From positions 1 to 45,218 of the forward strand of contig JAFGHA010000168.1 in NCBI GenBank assembly GCA_016930275.1: a stretch of DNA of 45,218 nt, read 5' to 3'. Made by a program: the position numbers and the translations under genes. The notes beneath the pieces are model-generated. The model saw only the letters and a program-made list of their open reading frames with translations. It searched no databases and had not been told where the DNA came from. Each line of letters opens with the position of its first letter. Position 1 is the first letter of the stretch. Source of the DNA: Chitinispirillaceae bacterium. Lineage in GTDB: Bacteria > Fibrobacterota > Chitinivibrionia > Chitinivibrionales > Chitinispirillaceae. This document shows, in pieces, positions 26,874-35,322 of this stretch.

Positions 26874-27129
26874 GTACCGGTGCGACGCGTGTGGACATAC
26901 GTTCGAGAAATTCCAAAGCATGACCGAGGAGCCTCTTCGTAAATGTCCAGAATGCGACGGCCAGGTAAAAAGGCTCTTGGGGATCGGCGGAGGATTTATT
27001 CTCAAGGGCAGTGGTTTTCATGCAACCGACTATCCCAGAGCTTCGTCCGCACAAACTCCCTGCGGCCGTGATACTACCTGTTGCGGCCGCGAAACGCCCT
27101 GTGACAAGCCGCCGTGCGGCGAAACATGA
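26860..27129 (+). CDS. FmdB-family zinc-ribbon protein
   Basis: An 89-residue protein beginning MPTYEYRCDACGHTFEKFQSM and continuing KCPECDGQVKRLLGIGGGF, the FmdB/CxxC_CxxC_SSSS regulatory family. It has one zinc ribbon built from two CxxC pairs. The tail is unusually cysteine-rich (TPCGRDTTCCGRETPCDKPPCGE), with seven cysteines in about 25 residues, suggesting extra metal binding. It overlaps the end of def by 14 bases. Confidence 0.9.
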   Translation: MPTYEYRCDACGHTFEKFQSMTEEPLRKCPECDGQVKRLLGIGGGFILKGSGFHATDYPRASSAQTPCGRDTTCCGRETPCDKPPCGET

Positions 27130-27213
27130 GAAAACCGGATTGTCATGATTGCTCAAAATTCGATAAAAGGTTCGGTACCGTGCTATGGCACGAGTGCACT
27201 CGAGGAGGCAGAA

Positions 27214-27426
27214 ATGCAACAGACGTTCAAAGCAAATGATATAGAAATCGGTTATCATCCATCCGGATACAGAATCGATAAAGCGGCTTCGCCCATGGAT
27301 AGATACACCCGATGGGAAATTGATCCAGCCGGAAACTGGCATAAGAGTGTCCCGGTCTGTTTTGACTCAATGCCTAAAGATGGATGGTTCAAAACCGACA
27401 ATCAGCATTCGACGGAAGGAAAATGA
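27214..27426 (+). CDS. Small hypothetical protein (70 residues)
   Basis: I do not recognise this protein. The frame is open from 27145, but ATG 27214 lies 8 bases after a strong GAGGAGG site, so the product is MQQTFKANDIEIGYHPSGYR and on to TEGK. It is soluble, with many aromatic residues and a single cysteine. The stop overlaps the ATGATG of the IscU-like gene, so the two are translationally coupled, which supports reality and a related job. Confidence 0.65.
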   Translation: MQQTFKANDIEIGYHPSGYRIDKAASPMDRYTRWEIDPAGNWHKSVPVCFDSMPKDGWFKTDNQHSTEGK

Positions 27427-27869
27427 TGGAAAACGCAAATGTAAATGCTGAACGAGAACCCGCCAGTAATGAGAAAGAAAAGATGCGAAAAAACGAAGCG
27501 AAACAGCAAGCGTATCGGGCTGGATTGGAACCGCCGAACAATATGGGACGCATGAATGATCCGGACGGTTCCGCATGGACAAAGGGACAGTGCGGCGATA
27601 CGATGGAAATGTACCTGGTCATAAAAGATGATCAAATAACGGAAGCGCGTTTTCATACCGATGGTTGCACGGCATCTCGCGCCTGTGGTTCAACCGCCGC
27701 CCGGTTAGCCGAAAGCAGGACGCTCAAGGATGTTCTGCGGCTTTCACCCGCTGATGTTCTGGATGTCTGGGCGGATTTACCGCAGGGGAATATCCATTGT
27801 GCGATACTTGCCGTCGGCACATTGCATAAAGCCGTTGCCGACTATCTGCTTAGAAAACAGAATGGGTAA
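27423..27869 (+). CDS. IscU/NifU-N-like iron-sulfur scaffold
   Basis: A 148-residue protein. After a charged leader of about 45 residues comes an IscU-type domain with the three ligand cysteines: GQCGDTMEMYL, DGCTASRACGS and NIHCAILAV. Scaffold proteins of this kind assemble a 2Fe-2S or 4Fe-4S cluster before transfer. The CGD aspartate needed for cluster release is conserved. The leader is longer than in typical IscU. It starts at ATG 27423 or 27426. Placement downstream of the MinD-ferredoxin ATPase and NifX-like genes supports a cluster-assembly role for the operon. Confidence 0.87.
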   Translation: MMENANVNAEREPASNEKEKMRKNEAKQQAYRAGLEPPNNMGRMNDPDGSAWTKGQCGDTMEMYLVIKDDQITEARFHTDGCTASRACGSTAARLAESRTLKDVLRLSPADVLDVWADLPQGNIHCAILAVGTLHKAVADYLLRKQNG

Positions 27870-27927
27870 CAGATACAACCGTTGCGCCTGATACTATGTA
27901 CGATTCAAACCGAAAGGAACTGTATTT

Positions 27928-28305
27928 ATGCTACAACTGCCGGCTCTCGTGAACGAACAATGGGAAAACCGTGAAGGGCCAATTGTACTTACGACTGTTG
28001 ACAGAGAAGGTACGCCAAATTCCATTTATGCAGGATGTGTCAGGAAGCTGGACGACGGGAGAATTCTTGTCGTCGATAACTATTTCGACAAGACCCGCAA
28101 GAATATACAGAGTGGAACCAAAGGGGCGGTACTATTTATAACAAAGGAGCGGAAGTCATTTCAGATCAAAGGAACGGTTGAATATCATAAGGACGATGCT
28201 GTTTATGCCGGAATGAAAGACTGGGTTGATCCCAGGTACCCGGCGCATGCGGCCGCGGTGGTGAATGTCGAGCAGGTCTATTGCGGTGCGGATCGACTTG
28301 TATAA
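27928..28305 (+). CDS. Pyridoxamine 5'-phosphate oxidase-fold (FMN-binding split barrel) protein
   Basis: A 125-residue split-barrel protein: GPIVLTTVDREGTPNSIYAG, then ILVVDNYFDKTRKNIQSGTKGAVLFI and FQIKGTVEYHKDD. The family binds FMN or related flavins, but true PdxH motifs are absent, so it is not expected to make pyridoxal phosphate. Short members of this type are common in anaerobes and often act as flavin reductases or heme-related proteins. It is preceded by GAAAGGAAC. Confidence 0.88.
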   Translation: MLQLPALVNEQWENREGPIVLTTVDREGTPNSIYAGCVRKLDDGRILVVDNYFDKTRKNIQSGTKGAVLFITKERKSFQIKGTVEYHKDDAVYAGMKDWVDPRYPAHAAAVVNVEQVYCGADRLV

Positions 28306-28317
28306 CGGGGAATGCAG

Positions 28318-29106
28318 ATGGTTGATGAGCTGACTCTTCACGGACTGAAATCGTGGTTTGAAAAATATGTTTCAGGATTCGCATCGGATGATCAGGATAT
28401 CGCGATGAATATCGAACTGAAGAAACGGCATACCATGAACGTTTGTATTGAGATAGTGGATATCGCGAACAGTATTGCCCTGAATCGTCAAGATGTATTT
28501 CTGGCGGAAGCGGTGGCGCTCCTGCACGATGTCGGCCGTTTTGATCAATATATGCGGTATCATACCTTCGATGATGCAACTTCTGAAAACCATGCAATGC
28601 TCGGAGCCGGGATACTCGACCGGGAAGGTGTCCTGGAGGATATTGACCGGGCAACCCGTAAGCTTATACTTGATGTTGTCGCTTGTCACAACCGCGCCGA
28701 ATTGCCTGTTGAAGATGATAAACGGAGAACTTTTTTTTTAAAGCTTCTTCGTGATGCCGATAAAATCGATATTTGGCGGATTGTAACGCAGTACTACGAG
28801 CGACATCCATCCATTTCAACCAGGAGTATCGAACTGAACCTCCCTGACACGCCTGAAATTTCGAATCAAATAGTGGAAGCCCTCCTGGCAGGTCGAACTG
28901 CACGCACAAAAGACATGAAAACACTGAATGATTTCAAACTGCTCCAGATCGGCTGGGTGTTTGATCTGAACTTTTCCCGAACATTACAGATAGCCGCCGG
29001 GAGACGATACCTGGATCGCATCCGGGATACCTTACCGGATTCCGATATCGTTAACAGGGTATTCAGAAAAGCGAAAGCGTATTTACATGCCGGATTCCCG
29101 GCGTAA
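28318..29106 (+). CDS. HD-domain phosphohydrolase
   Basis: A protein of about 262 residues with an HD domain: histidine in KKRHTMNVCIEIVDIA, the HD pair in VALLHDVGRFDQY, a further histidine in ENHAMLGAGIL and aspartate in LLRDADKIDIWRI. It should be a metal-dependent phosphatase or phosphodiesterase on a nucleotide-like substrate. There is no GGDEF or RelA domain. ATG 28318 has better ribosome-site spacing than 28312. It belongs to the same run of genes as the preceding flavin-fold protein. Confidence 0.88.
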   Translation: MVDELTLHGLKSWFEKYVSGFASDDQDIAMNIELKKRHTMNVCIEIVDIANSIALNRQDVFLAEAVALLHDVGRFDQYMRYHTFDDATSENHAMLGAGILDREGVLEDIDRATRKLILDVVACHNRAELPVEDDKRRTFFLKLLRDADKIDIWRIVTQYYERHPSISTRSIELNLPDTPEISNQIVEALLAGRTARTKDMKTLNDFKLLQIGWVFDLNFSRTLQIAAGRRYLDRIRDTLPDSDIVNRVFRKAKAYLHAGFPA

Positions 29107-29201
29107 CAATGTGACATGAAACAGTGGTATCTTCACGGGGGAGGGTACCTCAAGGCGCAATAACGTATCATTCAAAGCTATCGAGCAGCATTGGAGCACA
29201 T

Positions 29202-30140
29202 ATGGTTACATCAACTAAATCTTCGTATATATTCGGTCCAGTGCCGTCAAGGCGATTGGGTCATTCTCTGGGAATTGATCTCGTACCGTTTAAAACCTGT
29301 TCTTATGATTGTATATATTGCCAGTTAGGAACGACAACGAACAAGACCATCGAGCAGAAGGAATACGTGCCGCAGGAAGAAGTCATTGCCCAACTGAGCG
29401 ATAAACTTCAAACCCTGCCACCTGTTGACTATATAACGCTTTCCGGTTCCGGAGAACCGACCTTGTATTCCCGTACGGCATCGCTGATTGACCGCATCAA
29501 GGAAATGACGAACATTCCCGTTGCGGTACTTACCAATGGATCGCTACTATTTAAAAAATCGGTACGTAAAGCCATTTCCAGGGCTGATCTCGTCATTCCG
29601 TCACTTGACGCGGGAAGTGATCCGATCTTTCAGTTCGTGAACAGACCGTATCCGGGAATGACTTTCGATACGATGGTGGCCGGCATCAGGGATTTCCGGC
29701 AGGAGTATACCGGGATACTCTGGCTGGAGGTTTTTCTGCTGGATGGAATCACTGCAACCCGGGCGGGTGTCGAAGAAATCGCGCGGCAGGTGAGTGCTGT
29801 TTTACCAAATAAAGTTCAGCTTAATACCGTCACTCGTCCCCCTAGTGAGAATTCCGCCCGTGCCGTTTCACAAGCGCGAATGCAGCATTTTGCGGAGATG
29901 TTTGAAGGAAAGGCTGAAGTGATAGCCGATTATCGGAATACGCATAACGAGAGCCGGTTTGTAGCCTCACGAGAAGAGGTGCTTCAACTTGTCCGCAGAA
30001 GGCCTTGCACGTTAGACGACGTATCCGCCGGATTGTCAATCCATCGAAACGAAGCGCTTAAATATCTGGAACATCTAGTGCATGATGACGAGGTCAGGAT
30101 AGTTGTGCGGGAAGACAGATGCTTCTATGTACCATGTTGA
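29202..30140 (+). CDS. Radical SAM protein (COG0731-like) with C-terminal winged helix
   Basis: A 312-residue radical SAM enzyme. The cluster motif is CSYDCIYCQLG (CxxxCxxC), preceded by FGPVPSRRLGHSLGIDL; the SAM-binding region includes ITLSGSGEPTLY. The final 65 residues look like a small winged helix (ARRRPCTLDDVSAGLSIHRNEALKYLEHL in pattern). Members of this group are frequent near NifX/DUF5320/MinD-ferredoxin genes, and their reaction is mostly unknown. ATG 29202 is used; a GTG at 29124 is less likely. Confidence 0.9.
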   Translation: MVTSTKSSYIFGPVPSRRLGHSLGIDLVPFKTCSYDCIYCQLGTTTNKTIEQKEYVPQEEVIAQLSDKLQTLPPVDYITLSGSGEPTLYSRTASLIDRIKEMTNIPVAVLTNGSLLFKKSVRKAISRADLVIPSLDAGSDPIFQFVNRPYPGMTFDTMVAGIRDFRQEYTGILWLEVFLLDGITATRAGVEEIARQVSAVLPNKVQLNTVTRPPSENSARAVSQARMQHFAEMFEGKAEVIADYRNTHNESRFVASREEVLQLVRRRPCTLDDVSAGLSIHRNEALKYLEHLVHDDEVRIVVREDRCFYVPC

Positions 30141-30178
30141 GAGGAATGTTCGGACAATGACGCATCGGCAAAACCAAT

Positions 30179-30738
30179 ATGGCCTTTTCGTCCGCCCTGC
30201 TGGTTTATATTCTTCTTACAGCAGGTCTTCCGGCTAATACGTTAGCCGATAAAATCAGCGATAACGAAAACAAGCTTGTTGTGCATTTTTTCGGTTCCGA
30301 AACTTGCGGAGAATGTCTGACGGTAAGGAAAACATTGCTTGAACCGTTGGCCGCCAAATATACCGGTAAACTTGACGTTTGTATACATGACATCGAAAAC
30401 GAACATGCCTTTCAGTTTCTTGTTCAGATGGAAAACAAATATAATGTACGTGAATCTTCTGCTGAGGAGCTCTTTTTTCCGACACCTTTCTTACCGGGTT
30501 TGATGATATCATGCGTTTTGGTGAGCCGCTGATCGAGCGTTATATCGCTTGTCCCGAGAAATGGCAGGCATCCGGTCCGGCACGACCATCGACACTACTC
30601 GATTCAAAGAGACGCTTTCGCAGAAGTTTCAGGAGTTCACGTTCCTGGGAATACTGCTGGCAAGGCTTGCCGATGGTATCAATCCTTGTGCGATAGCAAC
30701 AATGATCTTTCTTATCTCATTTTTAGCAATACAAAATT
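30179..30738 (+). pseudogene. Broken second copy of the thioredoxin-CcdA gene
   Basis: The first frame gives a signal segment, then HFFGSETCGECLTVRKTLLEPLA and MENKYNVRESSAEELFFP, closely matching the protein at 6904. Near 30480 the frame shifts: the correct continuation DTFLTGFDDIMRFGEPLIERY lies in another frame, as if one C were lost after the T-run. A second shift near 30570 leads to SGTTIDTTRFKETLSQKF and LLARLADGINPCAIATMIFLISFLAIQ. Similarity then ends, removing most of the membrane domain. The catalytic CGEC and NPC remain, but the gene cannot make the full protein. Confidence 0.88.
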
Positions 30739-30789
30739 ATAACACAGAGAATACTAACGATTCCCGGCAGATTGGTACTCCTCTCATAC

Positions 30790-30819
30790 TTACCGATATG
30801 CCTTCAGCCATATCGGTAA
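30790..30819. terminator. Perfect 11-bp hairpin after the CcdA pseudogene
   Basis: TTACCGATATG and CATATCGGTAA flank the loop CCTTCAGC. There is no following T-run on the plus strand within ten bases; a T-rich stretch begins about 25 bases further on. It could be a transcript end or a folding element. Confidence 0.4.
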
Positions 30820-31085
30820 ACGACGCAACCGGTTGATGGTGAGTTTTTTATTTCTTTTATCTTTCAATTAATAACGGGTAATGGTATATTATTGAATAAT
30901 AAATACCGTATTTCCTCTCAATCCCCTGCTTTTTACAATCTTTCGAATGTACTTTCAGGCGAAATAGATCTATACGGGAATCTTTTTGCTCTTATCAGAG
31001 GTTTTTCTGAAAAGCTGCCACCTATTGTTACCGGCCATCACCGGTACCGGACATCTTTTTTGCAGGAACTTCAACGGGGAATTTT

Positions 31086-31394
31086 ATGGCTCAAAAACTT
31101 TATGTCGGTAATCTGTCGTTCAATGTAACGGAAGATCAGCTTCGCACACTTTTCTCGGAATTCGGTGAGATCGTATCGGCCACCCTCATAACCGATTCAT
31201 ACACCGGTCGTGCCCGCGGTTTCGGATTCGTTGAGATGGAAAATCATGAAGCGGCGATTTCGGCACTGAACGGAAAAGAATTTGAAGGAAGGCCGTTGAC
31301 GGTTAATATCGCACGGGAACGTTCGCCAAGAGGTGGCGGAGGCGATTTCAATAACCGCGGCAGAGGTAATTTCCATGGAAGGAACCGGTATTGA
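31086..31394 (+). CDS. RRM-domain RNA-binding protein 1
   Basis: A 102-residue glycine-tailed RRM protein of the cyanobacterial Rbp type: RNP2 LYVGNL near residue 5, RNP1 RGFGFVEM near residue 45, and a short arginine-glycine tail (RGGGGDFNNRGRGNFHGRNRY). Such proteins bind mRNA and are often cold-induced. A 250-base AT-rich leader without a gene (30837-31085) lies before it. A second RRM gene follows 85 bases later. Confidence 0.95.
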   Translation: MAQKLYVGNLSFNVTEDQLRTLFSEFGEIVSATLITDSYTGRARGFGFVEMENHEAAISALNGKEFEGRPLTVNIARERSPRGGGGDFNNRGRGNFHGRNRY

Positions 31395-31479
31395 TTCCGG
31401 TTTCTCCTGTGTAATCGGCGATACAAACAGACAACCAAAAACCTGTACGGAATTTTACAAAAAACGGATAGGATATTCT

Positions 31480-31761
31480 ATGACACAAGGTGAAATTTTT
31501 GTTGGAAACCTCCCCCATAGCGCAACCGAAGAGGAAATCAAAGCCCACTTCTCTCCAGTCGGGCAGATACATTCGATCAATCTTGTTACCGACCGTAAAG
31601 GCAGATCACGATGTTTCGGATTTATCTCCATCGATAACCCGGAAGAAGCGGTCACACTGCTTAATGAGAAGGAATTTCAAGAGAGAAAACTTCGTGTTTC
31701 GCGTGCAATCAAGAACGATTTCCGGCCACGACACCAGGGGTTTCATCGCCGTGGACGTTGA
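31480..31761 (+). CDS. RRM-domain RNA-binding protein 2
   Basis: A 93-residue RRM protein: RNP2 IFVGNL, RNP1 RCFGFISI (a cysteine replaces the usual glycine of RGFGF), and a basic tail FRPRHQGFHRRGR. It diverges from RRM 1 beyond the core motifs. ATG 31480 follows an AGGA; the frame is open further upstream through the end of RRM 1. The tandem pair probably arose by duplication. Confidence 0.92.
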   Translation: MTQGEIFVGNLPHSATEEEIKAHFSPVGQIHSINLVTDRKGRSRCFGFISIDNPEEAVTLLNEKEFQERKLRVSRAIKNDFRPRHQGFHRRGR

Positions 31762-32096
31762 ATGACGGGGATTTACTTTTCGATGTGAAAACTGGTCTTT
31801 CTTATAAATCATCCGGCAGACAGCGTACTTTTTTCCTGAAGAATACCGCTCTGAGTTTTTTCTCTGTAAGTTGTTTTTACCCGCGCTTCGTAACGTCGAT
31901 ACAAGATGGAATACATTTTCCACGATAAATGATATTTCTTTTCTTAAAAGAAATATCATTACTGTCCGACGAGGGAAAAAAGGTAAACCATGTAACCCAC
32001 CTATGCCTCCAGTCTATACCTGACAGGAAAGGTATTTTCGGTCGTGCGACCGGGAGGTGAGGTCACCTTCAATAAAACCAACTACGGGTTTCTTTT
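31762..32096. other. Convergent intergenic region with three inverted repeats
   Basis: No gene. Besides the long hairpin at 31928-31960 it has CGGTCG-TG-CGACCG at 32039-32052 and GGTGA-GG-TCACC at 32056-32067. A weak stem AAACC/GGTTT followed by CTTTTT near 32078-32097 may terminate plus-strand transcripts running toward folC. Confidence 0.5.
31928..31960. terminator. Long perfect AT-rich hairpin between convergent genes
   Basis: AATGATATTTCTTTT and its exact reverse complement AAAAGAAATATCATT enclose a CTT loop, giving a 15-base-pair stem. It lies between the RRM genes (+) and folC (-). The inner arms supply A- and T-runs on either strand, so a bidirectional terminator is the simplest reading. 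Confidence 0.6.
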
Positions 32097-33362
32097 TCAA
32101 TCATTACCCGAAATCACATCCCAACCCGCACTCAGCATCGCTTCACCAACTGTATAAAACGATCCTGTTATACATAGCACCGCCTCCTCACGCCGGAACG
32201 CACACTTCACGGCCTCCCCCACGCGGTCGACAATGGAATACAGGGTCGAAGGAAGATCCGCGGCAAGGGCCTCCGGGGTTGCGGCACGTTCTGTCGCGGG
32301 CCGGGTTAAAATAATATGTTGTGCGACTGCGGTATAAGAGCGGAGCATGGCTGGATACTCCTTATCTGCCATGATCCCGACTACGAAACAGAGAGAGGAA
32401 TCGGGAAAGAATCTGCGGAGTGTCCGGCAGAGTTCGGCGGCAGCGGCCGGATTGTGGGCGACATCGAGAACGACCGTCTTTTTTCCTGCGGTAATCCGTT
32501 CGAAGCGGCCGGGGATGAAGGCATCGGCAATACCCGCCTGCATCGTTTCACGGCTGACACTGGTTTTCGCACGGGCAATCGCACTTATCGCGAGAAGCGC
32601 GTTCTCCACCTGATATCCGCCCGTCATCCGTGTGGTAAAGGAGGTTCCGTGGTGAATGAATGAAGTACCTCCGGATGTTTCCCGAATTTCATAGGCGTCA
32701 TTCGCCGATATGAAGGTGCAGTGTGCCTTTCGCTGCATACAGACGGTCTGCGCCATGCTGCGAAGATCCGGTTCTCCTGGATCGGCGATCACCAGCGGCA
32801 CCGTTTCCTTGACGATACCAAGTTTTTCTCTGAACACTTCAGGAAGCGTGTTCCCCAGATACTCATGGTGATCCATCGCCACGCGAGTGATAATCGAGAC
32901 ACGGGGACGGAGAATATTCGTCGCATCGAGTCTGCCGCCGAGGCCGGTTTCATAAACCGCCCAGTCGATGTTCCGCCGCCGGAAGCATTCCGCTGCCATG
33001 AGCATGGTCGCCTCGAAAAACGTCAGCCGATTATCCGCAATGTGCCGTTCCAGATCGTGGTACACCTCCACCCATTCACTCGTCTCAACCATTTCACCGT
33101 TGATACGGAATCGTTCCTCGAACCTCACGAGATGCGGCGAGGTGAACAGCCCGGTACGATATCCCGCTTTTCGAAGAATTGACTCTATATAGCTGCAGGT
33201 GGACCCTTTGCCGTTAGTACCGGCCACATGATACGACGGACAACTGTTCTGTGGATTGCCGAGCGCGACGGCTGCAGCAGAAATCCGCTCTAAATCGTAT
33301 TTGATTCCCCTGGTCGTGAGGGCGAAAAGCGATTGCCGTATCTGTTCGGGAGTGCGGTTCAT
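32097..33362 (-). CDS. folC: Folylpolyglutamate/dihydrofolate synthase
   Basis: A 421-residue Mur-ligase-family enzyme that adds glutamate to folates. Visible motifs: HVAGTNGKGSTCSYI (P-loop), FTSPHLVRFEERFRING, FFEATMLMAAECF, the ETGLGGRLDATN segment and later DVAHNPAAA. Length is normal for FolC. It lies 94 bases beyond the acyl-CoA transferase gene on the same strand. No accD is adjacent. Confidence 0.94.
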   Translation of the reverse strand: MNRTPEQIRQSLFALTTRGIKYDLERISAAAVALGNPQNSCPSYHVAGTNGKGSTCSYIESILRKAGYRTGLFTSPHLVRFEERFRINGEMVETSEWVEVYHDLERHIADNRLTFFEATMLMAAECFRRRNIDWAVYETGLGGRLDATNILRPRVSIITRVAMDHHEYLGNTLPEVFREKLGIVKETVPLVIADPGEPDLRSMAQTVCMQRKAHCTFISANDAYEIRETSGGTSFIHHGTSFTTRMTGGYQVENALLAISAIARAKTSVSRETMQAGIADAFIPGRFERITAGKKTVVLDVAHNPAAAAELCRTLRRFFPDSSLCFVVGIMADKEYPAMLRSYTAVAQHIILTRPATERAATPEALAADLPSTLYSIVDRVGEAVKCAFRREEAVLCITGSFYTVGEAMLSAGWDVISGND

Positions 33363-33416
33363 CGGTCACGGTTCCGGTGAAAAGTAGTAAACGGATATAT
33401 CCGGTCGTTACCATCG

Positions 33417-33442
33417 CTCCTCCCCTGCAAACGGGGAAGGAG
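33417..33442. terminator. GC-rich hairpin between the acyl-CoA transferase gene and folC
   Basis: CTCCTCCCC and GGGGAAGGAG pair with one bulged A around TGCAAAC. It follows the stop of the minus-strand acyl-CoA transferase gene. There is no U-run, so it may only stabilise or attenuate the transcript. Confidence 0.4.
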
Positions 33443-33456
33443 CAGGGGCGGAGAGA

Positions 33457-35319
33457 TTACACCCGGTCCTTGAAATCATACGTGATCAGATAGGTATCGT
33501 CCTCACGTGTGGTGGTGACTTTGAATCCGCTGTTGTAAAACACCGAAAGCATCATATGATTGGTGGCGAGTACCCGTGCTTCGAAACCGCGGATACCCCT
33601 TTTACGGGCGATGTCGGTGAGAATATCGAGCAGATAGGTACCGAGTCCCTTCGCCTGCCAGTCGTCGCGAACGAGAAACGAGACTTCCGCATGGTGCGTT
33701 GCCGGATTGAGGTAGTAATGGGCAACGCCGACGATCTGATCGCCGCCGAGATCCTTTACCATGGCGACAATCGCCATGTCCTTGCTGAAATCAACGGTCG
33801 TGAAATCCTGTATGAACTTATGCGGAAATGATTTGACCGGCTGGAAGAACCGGAACGCTATCGATTTTTCCGACAGATCGTAGAACATGTCGCGCAGCGG
33901 CTTGTCGTCGCTCGATTTGATCGGCCGGATATACAGCTCAATGCCGTCGGCGAGAATGCGGGTGGTTTCGAGTTCTTTCGGATACTGGAGTCCCGAGGTC
34001 GGCAGTTCCTTCTGATGCTGGAAGATGTATTTGCGGTTCTTCGCCTCTTTAATGATTTCGTTGCGAAAATCGGGATGAGCGATTTCGGAAAGGGCCAATA
34101 CCCGTTCGCGGATGTTCTTTCCGAACAGATCGGCGATACCGTATTCGGTTACCACGTAGTGTACATCGGCACGACTGAGCACCACACCGGCACCTTCGGT
34201 CAGTTTCGGGACGATACGTGATATTTTCCCGTCGCGGGTGGTTGACGGAAGCGCGATAATCGCCTTTCCCTCGCGGGCGCGTGCCGCACCCCGGTTGAAA
34301 TCAACCTGGCCGCCAACACCGCTGTAGAAGTTGTACCCGATCGAATCGCTGCAGACCTGCCCGGTCATGTCGACTTCGATCGCCACATTAATGGCGACCA
34401 TTTTACGGTGCTGACTTATAATAAACGGATCGTTGACGTAATCGGACGGACGGAATTCGAACATCGGGTTTTCATGAATATATTCATAGAGTTTACGGGT
34501 ACCGAGACAGAATGATGCGATAATCTTGCCCCGGTTGATGGTCTTGCGCGCTCCATTGATCACCCCTGATTCCACCAGCGGAATGATCGCGTCGTTGAAC
34601 ATTTCGGTGTGAATCCCGAGGTCCCGTTTTTCACTCAGATACTGCAGCACCGCCTGCGGAATCGTACCGATCCCCAGCTCGAGCGTGGCACCGTCGTCAA
34701 CGAGCGAAACGACGTTGCGGGCGATTCCCTCCACCACCGGATCTCCCGTCGGCAGGCTGTATTCGAGCAGATCACGGGTGCTCGGCACCACCGCATCAAC
34801 CAGTTCCAGGGGAATTGTCGAATCACCGAACGTTCGCGGCATGTTCTCGTTCACTTCGGCAATGATGGTCAGACTGTTTTCCACCGCAGCCTTGACAATA
34901 TCAACCGAGATGCCGAGGCTGAGCTGACCGTTGCGGTCGGGAGGGCTCGTCTGCACCAGCGCCACGTCGATCGGCAGACGGCCCGTCTTGAAGAGTTGCG
35001 GAATATCCGAAAGAAACATGGGAATGTAATCACCGCGCCCGCCGGCGATCGCATCGCGCACATTGGCGGCGAGGAAAAAACTGGCGGTGCGGAACTTCTT
35101 CGCGTATTGCTCGTTGATGTACGGTGCACTCCCCTGCGTGAGCAGATGATAAATTTCGGCATCCACGATGTCGTTATCGTCGCTCACCAGTTCATCGACC
35201 AGGGTCTGCGGCTGCCCGCATCCGGTACCGACGAAAATCCGGTCACCCGCTTTTATTTTTCTGATCGCGGCTTTCGCCGACATTTTCTTCTGTTCATACA
35301 GTTCCTGCCATGCGGGCAT
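33457..35319 (-). CDS. Acetyl-CoA hydrolase/CoA-transferase fused to a GNAT acetyltransferase
   Basis: A 620-residue fusion. Residues 1-440 are a class I CoA-transferase / acetyl-CoA hydrolase (4-hydroxybutyrate CoA-transferase type) with GTGCGQPQTLVDEL, GVGGQVDFNRGA and VVTEYGIADLFGKNIRERV. Residues about 455-620 are a GNAT domain with the acetyl-CoA loop in VRDDWQAKGLGTYLLD and NHMMLSVFYNSGF. The family interconverts acyl-CoAs and acids; the GNAT part could acetylate proteins. It starts 3 bases after the ADP-forming acetyl-CoA synthetase gene, so the two are coupled. Confidence 0.93.
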   Translation of the reverse strand: MPAWQELYEQKKMSAKAAIRKIKAGDRIFVGTGCGQPQTLVDELVSDDNDIVDAEIYHLLTQGSAPYINEQYAKKFRTASFFLAANVRDAIAGGRGDYIPMFLSDIPQLFKTGRLPIDVALVQTSPPDRNGQLSLGISVDIVKAAVENSLTIIAEVNENMPRTFGDSTIPLELVDAVVPSTRDLLEYSLPTGDPVVEGIARNVVSLVDDGATLELGIGTIPQAVLQYLSEKRDLGIHTEMFNDAIIPLVESGVINGARKTINRGKIIASFCLGTRKLYEYIHENPMFEFRPSDYVNDPFIISQHRKMVAINVAIEVDMTGQVCSDSIGYNFYSGVGGQVDFNRGAARAREGKAIIALPSTTRDGKISRIVPKLTEGAGVVLSRADVHYVVTEYGIADLFGKNIRERVLALSEIAHPDFRNEIIKEAKNRKYIFQHQKELPTSGLQYPKELETTRILADGIELYIRPIKSSDDKPLRDMFYDLSEKSIAFRFFQPVKSFPHKFIQDFTTVDFSKDMAIVAMVKDLGGDQIVGVAHYYLNPATHHAEVSFLVRDDWQAKGLGTYLLDILTDIARKRGIRGFEARVLATNHMMLSVFYNSGFKVTTTREDDTYLITYDFKDRV

Positions 35320-35322
35320 ACC

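Noticed and set aside
32039..32067. Riboswitch or regulatory RNA before folC
   Set aside because: The palindromes lie downstream of the folC stop on its strand, not in its leader, and match no riboswitch pattern I know.
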